Assembly (NCBI RefSeq): GCF_002929215.1
Contig: NZ_PJII01000012.1
Span: 1 to 64,000, forward strand
Direction: 5' to 3'
From: Arthrobacter sp. ZGTC412
GTDB taxonomy: Bacteria > Actinomycetota > Actinomycetes > Actinomycetales > Micrococcaceae
DNA: 64,000 nt
In this document: positions 19,527 through 27,709 of the stretch, one piece after another
How the letters are laid out: every line of letters starts with the position of its first letter
How positions within the stretch are numbered: the first letter of the stretch is position 1
Position numbers and translations under genes: made by a program
Notes under the pieces: model-generated
What the model saw: only the letters and a program-made list of their open reading frames with translations
Database searches by the model: none
Told to the model about the DNA's origin: nothing

Positions 19527-20744
19527 ATGACAGGGAACAAAGCCGTTGCCTACAAAGCGCCAGGGAAAGTCGAACTGATCGACATTGACTACCCCACCTT
19601 CGAGCTCAAGGACGGACCGGGCGTCAACCCGGCAAACGTGGGGCGTCCGGTCAACCACGGGGTGATCCTCAAAACCGTGGCCACCAACATTTGCGGATCG
19701 GACCAGCACATGGTGCGTGGACGCACCACCGCACCGCCGAACCTGGTACTGGGCCACGAGATCACCGGCGAAGTGGTGGAAGTGGGCCGCGACGTCGAGT
19801 TCATTAAAGTCGGCGACCTCTGTTCGGTGCCGTTCAACATTGCCTGCGGCCGGTGCCGGAACTGCAAGGAACGCAAGACCGGCATCTGCCTGAACGTGAA
19901 CCCGGACCGCCCGGGCAGCGCCTACGGATACGTGGACATGGGCGGCTGGGTGGGTGGCCAGGCAAATTACGTGCTGGTGCCCTACGCCGACTGGAACCTG
20001 CTGAAGTTCCCGGACAAGGACCGGGCCATGGAGAAAATCCTGGACCTGGCCATGCTCTCGGACATCTTTCCCACGGGCTACCACGGCGCCGTCAGCGCTG
20101 GAGTAGGCGTAGGTTCCACCGTTTATGTGGCCGGTGCAGGTCCTGTTGGCCTCGCAGCGGCGACCAGTGCGCAATTGCTGGGCGCCGCCGTCGTAATTGT
20201 GGGGGACCTCAACGAGGACCGGCTGGCACAGGCGCGGAGCTTCGGCTGCGAAACGGTGGACCTCACCAAGGGCGGCCCCGCGGAGCAGATCGAACAGATC
20301 ATTGGCGTGCCGGAAGTGGACTGCGGCGTGGACGCCGTTGGATTCGAAGCCCGTGGGCACGGGCACGGGAGGGACGCTGAGGAAGCGCCGGCCACAGTGC
20401 TGAACTCGCTGATGGACATCACCGCGGCCGGCGGCGCCCTGGGCATCCCTGGCCTGTATGTCACGGGTGATCCGGGCGGTATCGACGAGGCCGCCAAGAA
20501 GGGTGCGCTGAGCCTCAGCCTTGGCACCGGCTGGGCAAAGTCGCTGAGCTTCACCACGGGCCAGTGCCCGGTGATGAAGTACAACCGGCAGCTGATGATG
20601 GCCATCCTTCATGACAGGGTGAACATCGCCAAGAACGTCAATGCAAAGCCCATCACGCTTGAAGAGGCGCCGAAGGGCTACGCGGAGTTCGACGCCGGTG
20701 CGGCCACCAAGTACGTCCTCAATCCGAACGGGTACCTGAGCTAA
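19527..20744 (+). CDS. fdhA: Glutathione-independent formaldehyde dehydrogenase
   Basis: A 405-residue zinc-dependent medium-chain dehydrogenase closely resembling FdhA of Pseudomonas type, oxidising formaldehyde to formate with NAD. Catalytic zinc site: NICGSDQHMVRGR (Cys about 46) and GHEITGEVVEVG. Structural zinc site: CGRCRNCKERKTGIC. Rossmann loop: VAGAGPVGLAAATSAQLLGA (about 175). The insertion MGGWVGGQANYVLVPYADWNLLKFPD and the C-terminal AAKKGALSLSLGTGWAKSL are hallmarks of the glutathione-independent group. ATG start with ACAGGAG. With the nearby FdhF-like enzyme it could form a formaldehyde to formate to CO2 detoxification path (inference). Confidence 0.93.
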   Translation: MTGNKAVAYKAPGKVELIDIDYPTFELKDGPGVNPANVGRPVNHGVILKTVATNICGSDQHMVRGRTTAPPNLVLGHEITGEVVEVGRDVEFIKVGDLCSVPFNIACGRCRNCKERKTGICLNVNPDRPGSAYGYVDMGGWVGGQANYVLVPYADWNLLKFPDKDRAMEKILDLAMLSDIFPTGYHGAVSAGVGVGSTVYVAGAGPVGLAAATSAQLLGAAVVIVGDLNEDRLAQARSFGCETVDLTKGGPAEQIEQIIGVPEVDCGVDAVGFEARGHGHGRDAEEAPATVLNSLMDITAAGGALGIPGLYVTGDPGGIDEAAKKGALSLSLGTGWAKSLSFTTGQCPVMKYNRQLMMAILHDRVNIAKNVNAKPITLEEAPKGYAEFDAGAATKYVLNPNGYLS

Positions 20745-20856
20745 GGCGGAGCGGCGGACGTTGGTCTGGCTGAAAAATCGACGCGGAAATAAGGGCTGCC
20801 CGGCCCGGGTTAGGCTTTGCACGGGCAGCAACATAACCGCATCGAAGGAGATCCCC

Positions 20857-21207
20857 TTGAGCCAGATCACCGTCCGCCACAACCCCGACCGCCAGCGCTT
20901 CGAAATCCTCGACGCCGGCAACGTGATCGGCAAGGCAGCGTACAAGGATTACGACGGCGGCGCCTCACCCCAGCGGATTTTCTACCACACCGTAATCAAC
21001 GAGGAGTACGGCGGGCAAGGTTTGGCAGGGCAGCTCGCTACGGCGGCTTTGGACGAGACGGTCAGTGCCGGGTTCGGAATCGTTCCGGTGTGCCCCTACA
21101 TCAAAAAATTCCTGACCAAGCACTCCGAATACGAGGCGAATACGGTCCGCACGACCCCTGCCCACCTGGAATTTCTGGATACCGCGCTCGCTGCCCGCAC
21201 CCGCTAG
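20857..21207 (+). CDS. GNAT-type N-acetyltransferase (short)
   Basis: A 116-residue protein with the compact acetyl-CoA-binding pattern of YidJ/GtlA-like GNATs: RIFYHTVINEEYGGQGLAGQLATAALDE (GG-GLA pyrophosphate loop) and PVCPYIKKFLTKHSEY. Substrate unknown. Start is TTG at 20857 with a strong GAAGGAG seven bases upstream, which decides the start over upstream frames. Followed after about 30 bp by an MFS transporter. Confidence 0.82.
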   Translation: MSQITVRHNPDRQRFEILDAGNVIGKAAYKDYDGGASPQRIFYHTVINEEYGGQGLAGQLATAALDETVSAGFGIVPVCPYIKKFLTKHSEYEANTVRTTPAHLEFLDTALAARTR

Positions 21208-21236
21208 CGCCCGGGCCGGTGCACCAGACTGTTTCC

Positions 21237-22598
21237 GTGAGCAACAAACCCCGGACTGCCCTGGCCGTCGCCGGCCTCAGCCTGGGCACGGCATTGAACC
21301 CGCTCAACTCCTCGATGATCGCCGTGGCCCTGGTGGTGCTCCGCGCGGACTTCGGGCTCGACGTCGCTGCCGTCACCTGGGTAGTCACCTCCTTCTACCT
21401 CGCCTCAGCCGCGGGCCAGCCCGTGATGGGCAGGCTCGCCGACAGGTTCGGCCCGCGGCGGATGTTTATGCTCGGCATGGCACTGGTTGCGGTAACCTGC
21501 GCACTGGCACCGCTCGCGCCTAACTTCGCCCTGCTCTGCGTGGCCCGGGCCGTGATGGCACTGGGCACGGCTACCGCCTATCCCAGCGCGGTGGTGATGG
21601 TGGGAGCCATTGCGCACCGGGCCAATGTTGACTCCGCCCGTCCGTTGGGCCGGCTCCAGATGGCCAACACGTCCGCGGCGGCAGTGGGGCCTGTAGTGGG
21701 TGGCCTCTTGGTGAGCTTTGTGGGCTGGGAGGCGCTGTTCCTGATCAACGTTCCGCTGGCGCTCGCCGCGCTGCTGATCGTCCGGCAGGCCGCCCAAAAG
21801 GACGAAGCCCGGGAACACGGCAGCCTGGCCGAGCTGATCCGGGACTCGGACATCCCCGGGATTCTGGCTTTTGTGACCGCACTGCTGCTGGTGATGATGG
21901 CGGCGCTGAACGTGGCGCCCGACTACCGCTGGTTGATGCTGGCAGCCGGAATGGCAATCGCCGCGCTGTTCGCCTGGCGCGAGCTGCGCTTCAACCGGCC
22001 GTTTTTGGACCTGCGTCTGCTGGGACGCAACCGCCCGCTGATGCTGGTGTATTTGGGCTTCGCGGTGTTCAGCAGCGTCTACTACTTCGTCTTTTTCGGC
22101 CTGCCCCAGCTGCTGCAGGAAGCGGGCGGCTACGATCCGGGCGTGGTGGGCCTGCTGATGCTGCCACTCGCCGCGATGTCCGTCGTCGCCACGCCATGGG
22201 CAGTCAAGGCTATGGGAAAGTTCGGCGTACGCCATGTGCTGATCGCCGGCGTCGTACTCTTGACCGCCGTGGCCGCCCTGATGTGGCTGCTCACCGGTAC
22301 CCTGGTGATCCCGCTGGTGGTGGTGCTGACAGCACTTATGGGTATTCCGTACGGAACGGTGAGCATTGCAACCAACCAGGGCATGTTTGTCTCCACCCGG
22401 GCGCAGGAGCGGGGAGTGGCGGCCGGCATCTACCAAACCTGTCGGTACGTGGGGGCCATTGCCGCCACCGTGATGATCGGCGTTTTTGCGGCCGGCGGCG
22501 TGGACCAGGAAAGCTGGGCGCGAATGGTGCTCGCCATGTTGGTCCTGTGCTTGGTGACGTTCGGTGTGTGCCTGCTGTGGCGGCAGCGGACCGAATAG
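21237..22598 (+). CDS. MFS drug-type transporter
   Basis: A 453-residue polytopic protein of the DHA2-like major facilitator group, predicted 12-14 membrane segments. Characteristic stretches: NPLNSSMIAVALVVLRADFG in TM1, WVVTSFYLASAAGQPVMGRLADRFGPRRMF (motif A), and ARAVMALGTATAYPSAVVMV. It probably exports a hydrophobic compound using the proton gradient; substrate unknown. GTG at 21237 is chosen; GTG at 21219 in the same frame is an alternative, and neither has a good ribosome site. It lies 29 bp after the acetyltransferase gene and is probably in the same transcript. Confidence 0.87.
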   Translation: MSNKPRTALAVAGLSLGTALNPLNSSMIAVALVVLRADFGLDVAAVTWVVTSFYLASAAGQPVMGRLADRFGPRRMFMLGMALVAVTCALAPLAPNFALLCVARAVMALGTATAYPSAVVMVGAIAHRANVDSARPLGRLQMANTSAAAVGPVVGGLLVSFVGWEALFLINVPLALAALLIVRQAAQKDEAREHGSLAELIRDSDIPGILAFVTALLLVMMAALNVAPDYRWLMLAAGMAIAALFAWRELRFNRPFLDLRLLGRNRPLMLVYLGFAVFSSVYYFVFFGLPQLLQEAGGYDPGVVGLLMLPLAAMSVVATPWAVKAMGKFGVRHVLIAGVVLLTAVAALMWLLTGTLVIPLVVVLTALMGIPYGTVSIATNQGMFVSTRAQERGVAAGIYQTCRYVGAIAATVMIGVFAAGGVDQESWARMVLAMLVLCLVTFGVCLLWRQRTE

Positions 22599-22652
22599 GG
22601 CTGGCTTCGAAGGGCCGTGCGGACCCGCGTTCGCCGGGTTTATCGTGGAGCT

Positions 22653-22868
22653 ATGGCTTCTCCAAAGACGCAGCTGTACCTGGACATTACTGCGAAGGGC
22701 CTGTGCATCCTGGGCGCGGCGTTGATGATCTTCGGCCGGGGTGCATGGTTCTACGTGGGCGTCGCGATCGTGGTCCTGGGCGTGCTGTTCATCGGGGGCT
22801 CGCTGGTGGCCACGCGCGAACTGCGGCGCCGGGGATGGGGCGGCACCAACCGGCCACCGGCCGGATAG
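22653..22868 (+). CDS. Small two-TM membrane protein
   Basis: A 71-residue protein with two hydrophobic segments (about 12-27 AKGLCILGAALMIFG and 29-50 WFYVGVAIVVLGVLFIGGSLVA) and a basic C-terminal tail (RELRRRGWGG). No function recognised. ATG with GTGGAG upstream. Follows the MFS gene by 54 bp on the same strand. Confidence 0.65.
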   Translation: MASPKTQLYLDITAKGLCILGAALMIFGRGAWFYVGVAIVVLGVLFIGGSLVATRELRRRGWGGTNRPPAG

Positions 22869-22941
22869 CGCCCCCACCCCTAAAGTAGGTTGCCCTTGCG
22901 GAGCAGCAGGTTTCCTTTCCCTGCCCCCCGTCGTACGCGTT

Positions 22942-23694
22942 TCAGGTGTACATCAGTGAGCCGGGCGTGGTGAGTTTCTCGCCGGTCTCCAGCCAGGTCT
23001 TCAGGCCGGAAAGGATCATCGGCCAGCCGCCGTAAAGCTGTTCGTTGGCGCCTTCGCGGAGGTCGCTGTGGGTAACGGTGAGGCGGCAGGAGTCGCCCAC
23101 GGGTTCGATGTCCCACGTCACCTTCGACGTTCCCTCGGCCTTGACGTCTTCACCCCAGAGGGCCCGCATGGTCTGGACGAGCCGCCGCGGCGGGTCCACC
23201 TCGAGGTTCTCGCCTTCGCCGAGGGGCGCATCAGCCTTGACGTTGTTCATAACGAACTTGCCGCCCGGCGTCCAGTCCGCCTCGATGGTGTTCCCGAACT
23301 GGTACTTGCTGCGGATCTCGCTGTCCGTGATGGCTTCCCAGAGCCGTTCCGGGGTGGTTTTGATGTAGATTTCGAAGATTTTTTCCATGGGACTTTCCAA
23401 TCTGGATTTGAGGTCGCTGAGGCCAGCGGCCCATGGTTCTGCGTATTTGCTCACCCAGCGGTCGTGGACGAGCCTGATGGGGACCGGGTTCAGGAAATGC
23501 AGCTTTTCACGCCCCCGACGGCGGGTTACCAGCAGTCCGGCTTCCTCCAGGATTCGAAGGTGCTTGGCGATCCCAAAACGGGTCATGTCGAAGCGGCCTT
23601 CAAGAGCACCGAGGGTCTGCCCGTCTTCCCGGAAGAGTTCGTCGAGCAAATCCCGCCGGGTGGGGTCCGAGAGTGCCTTGAACACGGCATCCAT
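22942..23694 (-). CDS. ArsR-family regulator fused to an SRPBCC (AHSA1-like) domain
   Basis: A 250-residue two-domain protein. Residues 1-85: winged helix typical of ArsR regulators (MDAVFKALSDPTRRDLLDEL, MTRFGIAKHLRILEEAGLLVTRRRGREKLHFLN). It continues with NPVPIRLVHDRWVSKYAEPWAAGL. Residues about 105-245: SRPBCC/AHSA1 ligand-binding fold (IYIKTTPERLWEAITDSEIRSKYQFGN, WGEDVKAEGTSKVTWDIEP, GWPMILSGLKTWLETGE). These domains are often neighbouring genes; here they are one chain, suggesting a ligand-sensing repressor. The start ATG has no ribosome site; 9 bp upstream lies a perfect palindrome covering the promoter, so autoregulation and a leaderless message are likely. Confidence 0.9.
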   Translation of the reverse strand: MDAVFKALSDPTRRDLLDELFREDGQTLGALEGRFDMTRFGIAKHLRILEEAGLLVTRRRGREKLHFLNPVPIRLVHDRWVSKYAEPWAAGLSDLKSRLESPMEKIFEIYIKTTPERLWEAITDSEIRSKYQFGNTIEADWTPGGKFVMNNVKADAPLGEGENLEVDPPRRLVQTMRALWGEDVKAEGTSKVTWDIEPVGDSCRLTVTHSDLREGANEQLYGGWPMILSGLKTWLETGEKLTTPGSLMYT

Positions 23695-23731
23695 AGGAAT
23701 AATGATAGGTGACCATATGGTCACCTATCAA
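23695..23731 (-). promoter_or_regulatory. Promoter with 28-bp perfect palindromic operator, predicted leaderless start
   Basis: Positions 23703-23730 are a perfect 28-bp palindrome (half-site TGATAGGTGACCAT). Reading the minus strand, TTGATA (23731-23726) is a good -35, the 18-bp spacer is the palindrome core, and TATCAT (23707-23702) is a good -10. Seven bases then lead straight into the ATG at 23694, leaving no room for a ribosome site. A dimeric ArsR-type repressor bound here would block RNA polymerase. Confidence 0.8.
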
Positions 23732-23802
23732 GAGTTTTTCTGGTTCCTCGGCGACTGCCGGAGGTTCCCGGTCCCTGCAGTGGCCGTGGCAGGATAGGCA
23801 GC

Positions 23803-24804
23803 ATGTTGCCGTTGAGCGAAATCTACGGGATGAAAGCAACGGTCGATGACGAATGGCGCTCACCGCTGGCCGACGCCGTGGGCCTGCATTGGAATATCCC
23901 GGCTGGGGTTCTGCGGTATTGGCGGTCCTCGGCGGCGCACGTCTTCGTGATCCCGCCTGGCGGTGATGCCCGTGGGGTGCTCTATGCCCGCTTTGCCCCG
24001 GCCGGCTCGACAGCGGGACGCCGCCTGCGGCGAGGAGCCCATCTGCATGCTCGGCTCAGCCACGCGGGCGCTCCCGTGGCGGAACTTGTGCGTTCACGAG
24101 CGGGCCTGGCGGCGGAGCTGATTCCGACCCCCGTCGGCGGGATGGCCGGGTGCGTGACCCGAAGGGTCGACGGCGACCAATTGGACGTGGACGAACTCGA
24201 CGGCGGCGTTGCCGCAGCCTGGGGAGCGGCGCTCGCTGAATTCCATCAGGCTGCCGGGCCGGCCGGCGCTGTACCTGAGCGGGAGCAGGCTAACGTGTTT
24301 GCCCGACTGATGGGACACCCTGAACAGGACCTGCGGGACGCGGCGCAGGCCCTGGCCCTGCTGGCCGAAAGAAGGGAACCAGGCCTGCTCGTGGTCGGGC
24401 ATGGCGACTTTGAGCTCGACAACCTCAGGTGGACGCAGGGAAAAGCCACCTGTTTTGACCTTGACGAGTGCGGAGTGATGCCCGCCGCTGCAGACGTGGC
24501 CTCGGCGGTACGCGACCTCCTCGGCCTGGCTCCAGGCGCCCCTGAGCACCCGGAACTCCTTGAAGCCTTCCTGACCGGATACGAGCAGAGGGCAGGGTTT
24601 GCCGTGAGTCTTGAGGACCTGCAACTGCACCGTGCCGCGCTCGCAGCGCAACAGGTCCTCGAGGCCCCCGGTGTCCTGGATCTGGATGGAACACTCCTGG
24701 AAGCTGCCGGGAACAGGTGGGTCAAAGAGCTGCACGGATACTTGGCCGGCCACTACGCAGACCAGCGGAACATCGTCCTGGCAACGGCACAGGTGCTCGC
24801 CTAA
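23803..24804 (+). CDS. Phosphotransferase of the APH/kinase-like family
   Basis: A 333-residue protein with the catalytic signature of aminoglycoside phosphotransferase-like kinases: VVGHGDFELDNLRW (HGD-x4-N catalytic loop, about residue 200) and ATCFDLDECGVMPAAADVA (magnesium-binding Asp, about residue 220). The N-lobe (about 40-110) carries HVFVIPPGGDARGVLYARFAP. It transfers phosphate from ATP to a small molecule; substrate unknown, and resistance cannot be assumed. Divergent from the ArsR fusion, with the palindromic operator between them. ATG with AGGATAGG upstream. Confidence 0.8.
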   Translation: MLPLSEIYGMKATVDDEWRSPLADAVGLHWNIPAGVLRYWRSSAAHVFVIPPGGDARGVLYARFAPAGSTAGRRLRRGAHLHARLSHAGAPVAELVRSRAGLAAELIPTPVGGMAGCVTRRVDGDQLDVDELDGGVAAAWGAALAEFHQAAGPAGAVPEREQANVFARLMGHPEQDLRDAAQALALLAERREPGLLVVGHGDFELDNLRWTQGKATCFDLDECGVMPAAADVASAVRDLLGLAPGAPEHPELLEAFLTGYEQRAGFAVSLEDLQLHRAALAAQQVLEAPGVLDLDGTLLEAAGNRWVKELHGYLAGHYADQRNIVLATAQVLA

Positions 24805-24898
24805 ACGAACCGGCGAAAGCGCTCAGCTAACGCTCTTCCGCTGGACAGCACACTAAGATCACCCTTATGAAATCCTCACAACTCCCGGTGGTGGCGGC

Positions 24899-25831
24899 AT
24901 GACCGGGCCGCTGCGCGTCTCCCTTCCGGATCAGAAACTGCTGGATGCGCTGGAGCCGACCACCGGCGTCGAGTTCCTGCTGTGGGACTTTTCCGGGCCT
25001 GCCCCCGGGGAGCGGTTGGACATCGTGGTGCCGCCGTACATGCGCGGGCCGGAGGTGCTGGCGGCGCTGAAGTCCGTGGACATCGGCCTGATCCAGAGCC
25101 AGTCCATCGGGTACGACGGCGTCGAGGACGTCCTGTCCGGCGGCTTCGTTTTCGCCAACGCTGCGAGCGTCCATGAGACGTCGACGGCGGAGCTGGCCCT
25201 GGGGATGATGATCGCCAGCCAGCGCGGGATGGTGGACTTCGTGCGGAACCAGGCCAGCGGGACGTGGGGCAACGGCCAGCGGCCCAGCCTGGCGGACCGG
25301 CGCGTGCTGCTGGTGGGCTACGGGGGAGTGGGCAAGGCCATCGAGGCGCGGCTGCTGCCGTTCGAAACACAAGTGACCCGGATGGCCAGCCGCGGACGCG
25401 AGGACTCCGGCGGAAAGATTCTTGGGATCGACTCGTTGTACGAGCAACTGCCGCTGCACGACATCGTGGTGGTCAGCGTTCCCCTGAGCGAGCAGACCCA
25501 GAAGCTGGTGGACGGGAAGTTCCTCGCGGCCATGCCCGATGGCGCCCTGCTGGTGAACGTGGCCCGCGGGCAAGTAGCGGACACGGACGCGTTGCTGGCG
25601 GAGACGTCTTCCGGCCGTTTGCGGGCGGCCTTGGACGTCACTGATCCCGAGCCGCTGCCGGCGGATCATCCGCTGTGGACTGCCCCCGGTGTGCTGATTA
25701 CTCCGCACGTGGGCGGGGCGAGTTCGGCGATGTTCCCGCGGATGGTCCGGCTGATCAAGCAGCAGATCGGGCTGATGCTCGAGGGCAAGGAACCGGTGAA
25801 CGTGGTGCTGGGCGGGTCGGCCCCGGCCTAG
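24899..25831 (+). CDS. D-isomer-specific 2-hydroxyacid dehydrogenase
   Basis: A 310-residue NAD(P)-dependent dehydrogenase. Rossmann region: RRVLLVGYGGVGKAIEARLLPFE (about residue 140). Catalytic residues: Arg in LLVNVARGQVADTDAL, Glu in DVTDPEPLPADHPLW, His in ITPHVGGASSAM. It reduces a 2-keto acid or oxidises a D-2-hydroxy acid; substrate not predictable, with glyoxylate/hydroxypyruvate-type activity possible. Start ATG overlaps the TGA of an 11-codon frame beginning at 24867 (ATGA overlap). Ribosome site weak (GGTGG). Confidence 0.88.
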   Translation: MTGPLRVSLPDQKLLDALEPTTGVEFLLWDFSGPAPGERLDIVVPPYMRGPEVLAALKSVDIGLIQSQSIGYDGVEDVLSGGFVFANAASVHETSTAELALGMMIASQRGMVDFVRNQASGTWGNGQRPSLADRRVLLVGYGGVGKAIEARLLPFETQVTRMASRGREDSGGKILGIDSLYEQLPLHDIVVVSVPLSEQTQKLVDGKFLAAMPDGALLVNVARGQVADTDALLAETSSGRLRAALDVTDPEPLPADHPLWTAPGVLITPHVGGASSAMFPRMVRLIKQQIGLMLEGKEPVNVVLGGSAPA

Positions 25832-25901
25832 GTGCAGCGGATAGCCGCATCGACGGTGCGGCGGCCTGTGCGGGCATGGCCCCGGCTCCTAAGCTGGGGC
25901 C

Positions 25902-26368
25902 ATGTCCACATATGAGGTCCGCCGCAGCGCGGTCATTCCTGCCCCCGCCGAGAACATCTTTCCGCTGGTCAACAGCTTCCACGAGTGGACCAAATGGTCC
26001 CCGTGGGAGACGGTGGACCCCGGCATGGACCGGCGCTACTTCGGCAGCGACGCCGGCGTGGGAGCCGGCTACGAGTGGAGCGGCAACCGCAAGGCTGGCA
26101 GCGGAACCATGGAAATCGTTGAGTCAGTACCCTGCAGCCAGATCAACGTCCGGCTGCAGTTCACCAAACCCTTCAAGGCGCTGAACCCGACGTCCTTTAC
26201 GTTCACCCCAGTGCAGGGCGGTACCGAGGTCACCTGGGCGATGACCGGGGAGAACAAGGCCCCGCAAAGGTGTTTGCGCTCTTTATGAACATGGACAAGC
26301 TGGTGGGGTCGGACTTCGAACGCGGGCTGAAGTCGCTCACCGAGGCTGTGGCGGCAAGAAAGAGCTGA
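25902..26368 (+). pseudogene. SRPBCC family protein, frameshifted near the C-terminus
   Basis: The frame opens with MSTYEVRRSAVIPAPAENIF and follows an SRPBCC (START-like ligand-binding) fold through FTFTPVQGGTEVTWAMTGEN (residue about 121). It then slips into RCLRSL and stops at 26288. Reading one frame over from about 26255 gives KVFALFMNMDKLVGSDFE and so on to ARKS at 26368, the expected family C-terminus. A single missing base near 26258 (AAGGCCCCG, where AAGGGCCCCG would restore the frame) explains it. Either a natural frameshift or a sequencing error; as read, the protein loses its last helix. Confidence 0.82.
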
Positions 26369-26449
26369 CGACGGCGGCACCCGCCACTCGAAGCAGCCTC
26401 ACCTGAGGCTCTGAGCTGGCGGATGTCGGCCGACGCCGTCGTCCGGTGT

Positions 26450-27709
26450 TTAGAGTGCCGGCTGGCGCCGCCTGCGGAATACGATGCGTAGGTTGTCGCG
26501 GAAGGTCATGTGGCTCCTCCGGCTGACCACGATCACGGCGAACAGTGCAGTTACCAAAACCACCACACCGCCGGCGGCCACGGACCAGCGTGCACCGAAC
26601 TCCGAGCCGATCCAGCCCATCAGCGGTGCCCCCACGGCGGTGCCGCCCTGGAGGACCGCCAGGTAGAGGGCCAGTACCCGGCCGCGGAACTGGGGCTCCA
26701 CCGAGAGCTGGATGCTGGTGTTGCAGCTGTTCAGGAAGGTGATGGACGCCAGGCCAACAGGGATCAGTACCACGGCATACAGCCAGAATGACGGCGATAC
26801 GCTGCCCAGGAGCGTGAAGAACCCGAGCCCGAGCGCCCCGCCCAGCAGGTACCGCAGCCGCGGCCCGGCCCTGCGCGCCGCGAGCAGCGCACCAGCCAGT
26901 GTGCCCACGGCCATGATGGACCCGAGGAGTCCGAATTCGCCGGGGCCCATTCCGAACTCGACGGTGGCCATCAGCGCATTGATGATGGGGAAGTTCATGC
27001 CGAAGGCGCCGAGGATGCCCACGAGGACCATGATCAACACCAGGTCCGGCCGCTGCCGGACATAGCGCACGCCTTCGGCGACCTGGTGTTTGCTGCGGCT
27101 GGCTTGTGCAGCCGGGGCCAATTCCGGAGTGCGGATCCGGAACAGCGAGATGATGACGGCGGCGAAGCTGGCGGCGTTGATCAGGAACACCGGTCCGGTG
27201 CCCACCCATGCGATCAGCAGCCCGGCGACGGCGGGGCCGGTGAGCCTGGCGGTGTTGAAGGACGCGGAGTTCAACGCGACGGCGTTGGAGATGTTGTCCT
27301 GTCCCACAAGTTCGGAAACGAACGCCTGGCGTGACGGTGCGTCGATGGCACCGGCGATTCCGAGGCAGAGGGCGGCAAGGTAGGCGTGCCACAGTTGGGC
27401 GCTGCCGGTCACCACCAGGAGTCCCAGCACCAGCCCGGTCAGGCCCATGGCCACCTGCGTCCACAGGAGGATCACCCGCTTGCGGTACCGGTCGGCCAGG
27501 ACCCCGCCGTAGGGTCCGAGCAGCAGCATGGGCAGGAACTGCAGGGAGGTGGTGATGCCGACGGCGGCGCCCGAATGGTTGGTGAGGACCGTCAGGACCA
27601 GCCAGTCCTGTGCCACCCGCTGCATCCAAGTGCCAACGTTGGAGACCAGCGCCCCTGCGGCCCAGATCCGGTAGTTGCGGTTTTCCAAAGCCCGGAACAT
27701 GGCGCTCAT
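26450..27709 (-). CDS. MFS transporter coupled to a MarR regulator
   Basis: A 419-residue polytopic protein of the DHA3/enterobactin-exporter-like MFS group, about 12 segments. Opens MSAMFRALENRNYRIWAAGALVSNVGTWMQRVAQDWLVL; GGVLADRYRKRVILL is motif A; GAIDAPSRQAFVSELV follows. Its ATG overlaps the TGA of the marR gene (ATGA), so the two are translationally coupled. The regulator probably controls this efflux pump; cargo unknown. Confidence 0.9.
   Translation of the reverse strand: MSAMFRALENRNYRIWAAGALVSNVGTWMQRVAQDWLVLTVLTNHSGAAVGITTSLQFLPMLLLGPYGGVLADRYRKRVILLWTQVAMGLTGLVLGLLVVTGSAQLWHAYLAALCLGIAGAIDAPSRQAFVSELVGQDNISNAVALNSASFNTARLTGPAVAGLLIAWVGTGPVFLINAASFAAVIISLFRIRTPELAPAAQASRSKHQVAEGVRYVRQRPDLVLIMVLVGILGAFGMNFPIINALMATVEFGMGPGEFGLLGSIMAVGTLAGALLAARRAGPRLRYLLGGALGLGFFTLLGSVSPSFWLYAVVLIPVGLASITFLNSCNTSIQLSVEPQFRGRVLALYLAVLQGGTAVGAPLMGWIGSEFGARWSVAAGGVVVLVTALFAVIVVSRRSHMTFRDNLRIVFRRRRQPAL

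Noticed and set aside
21405-22877. 490-codon minus-strand open frame opposite the MFS gene
   Set aside because: His/Gln/Gly-rich shadow composition typical of the reverse complement of a GC-rich membrane protein gene.
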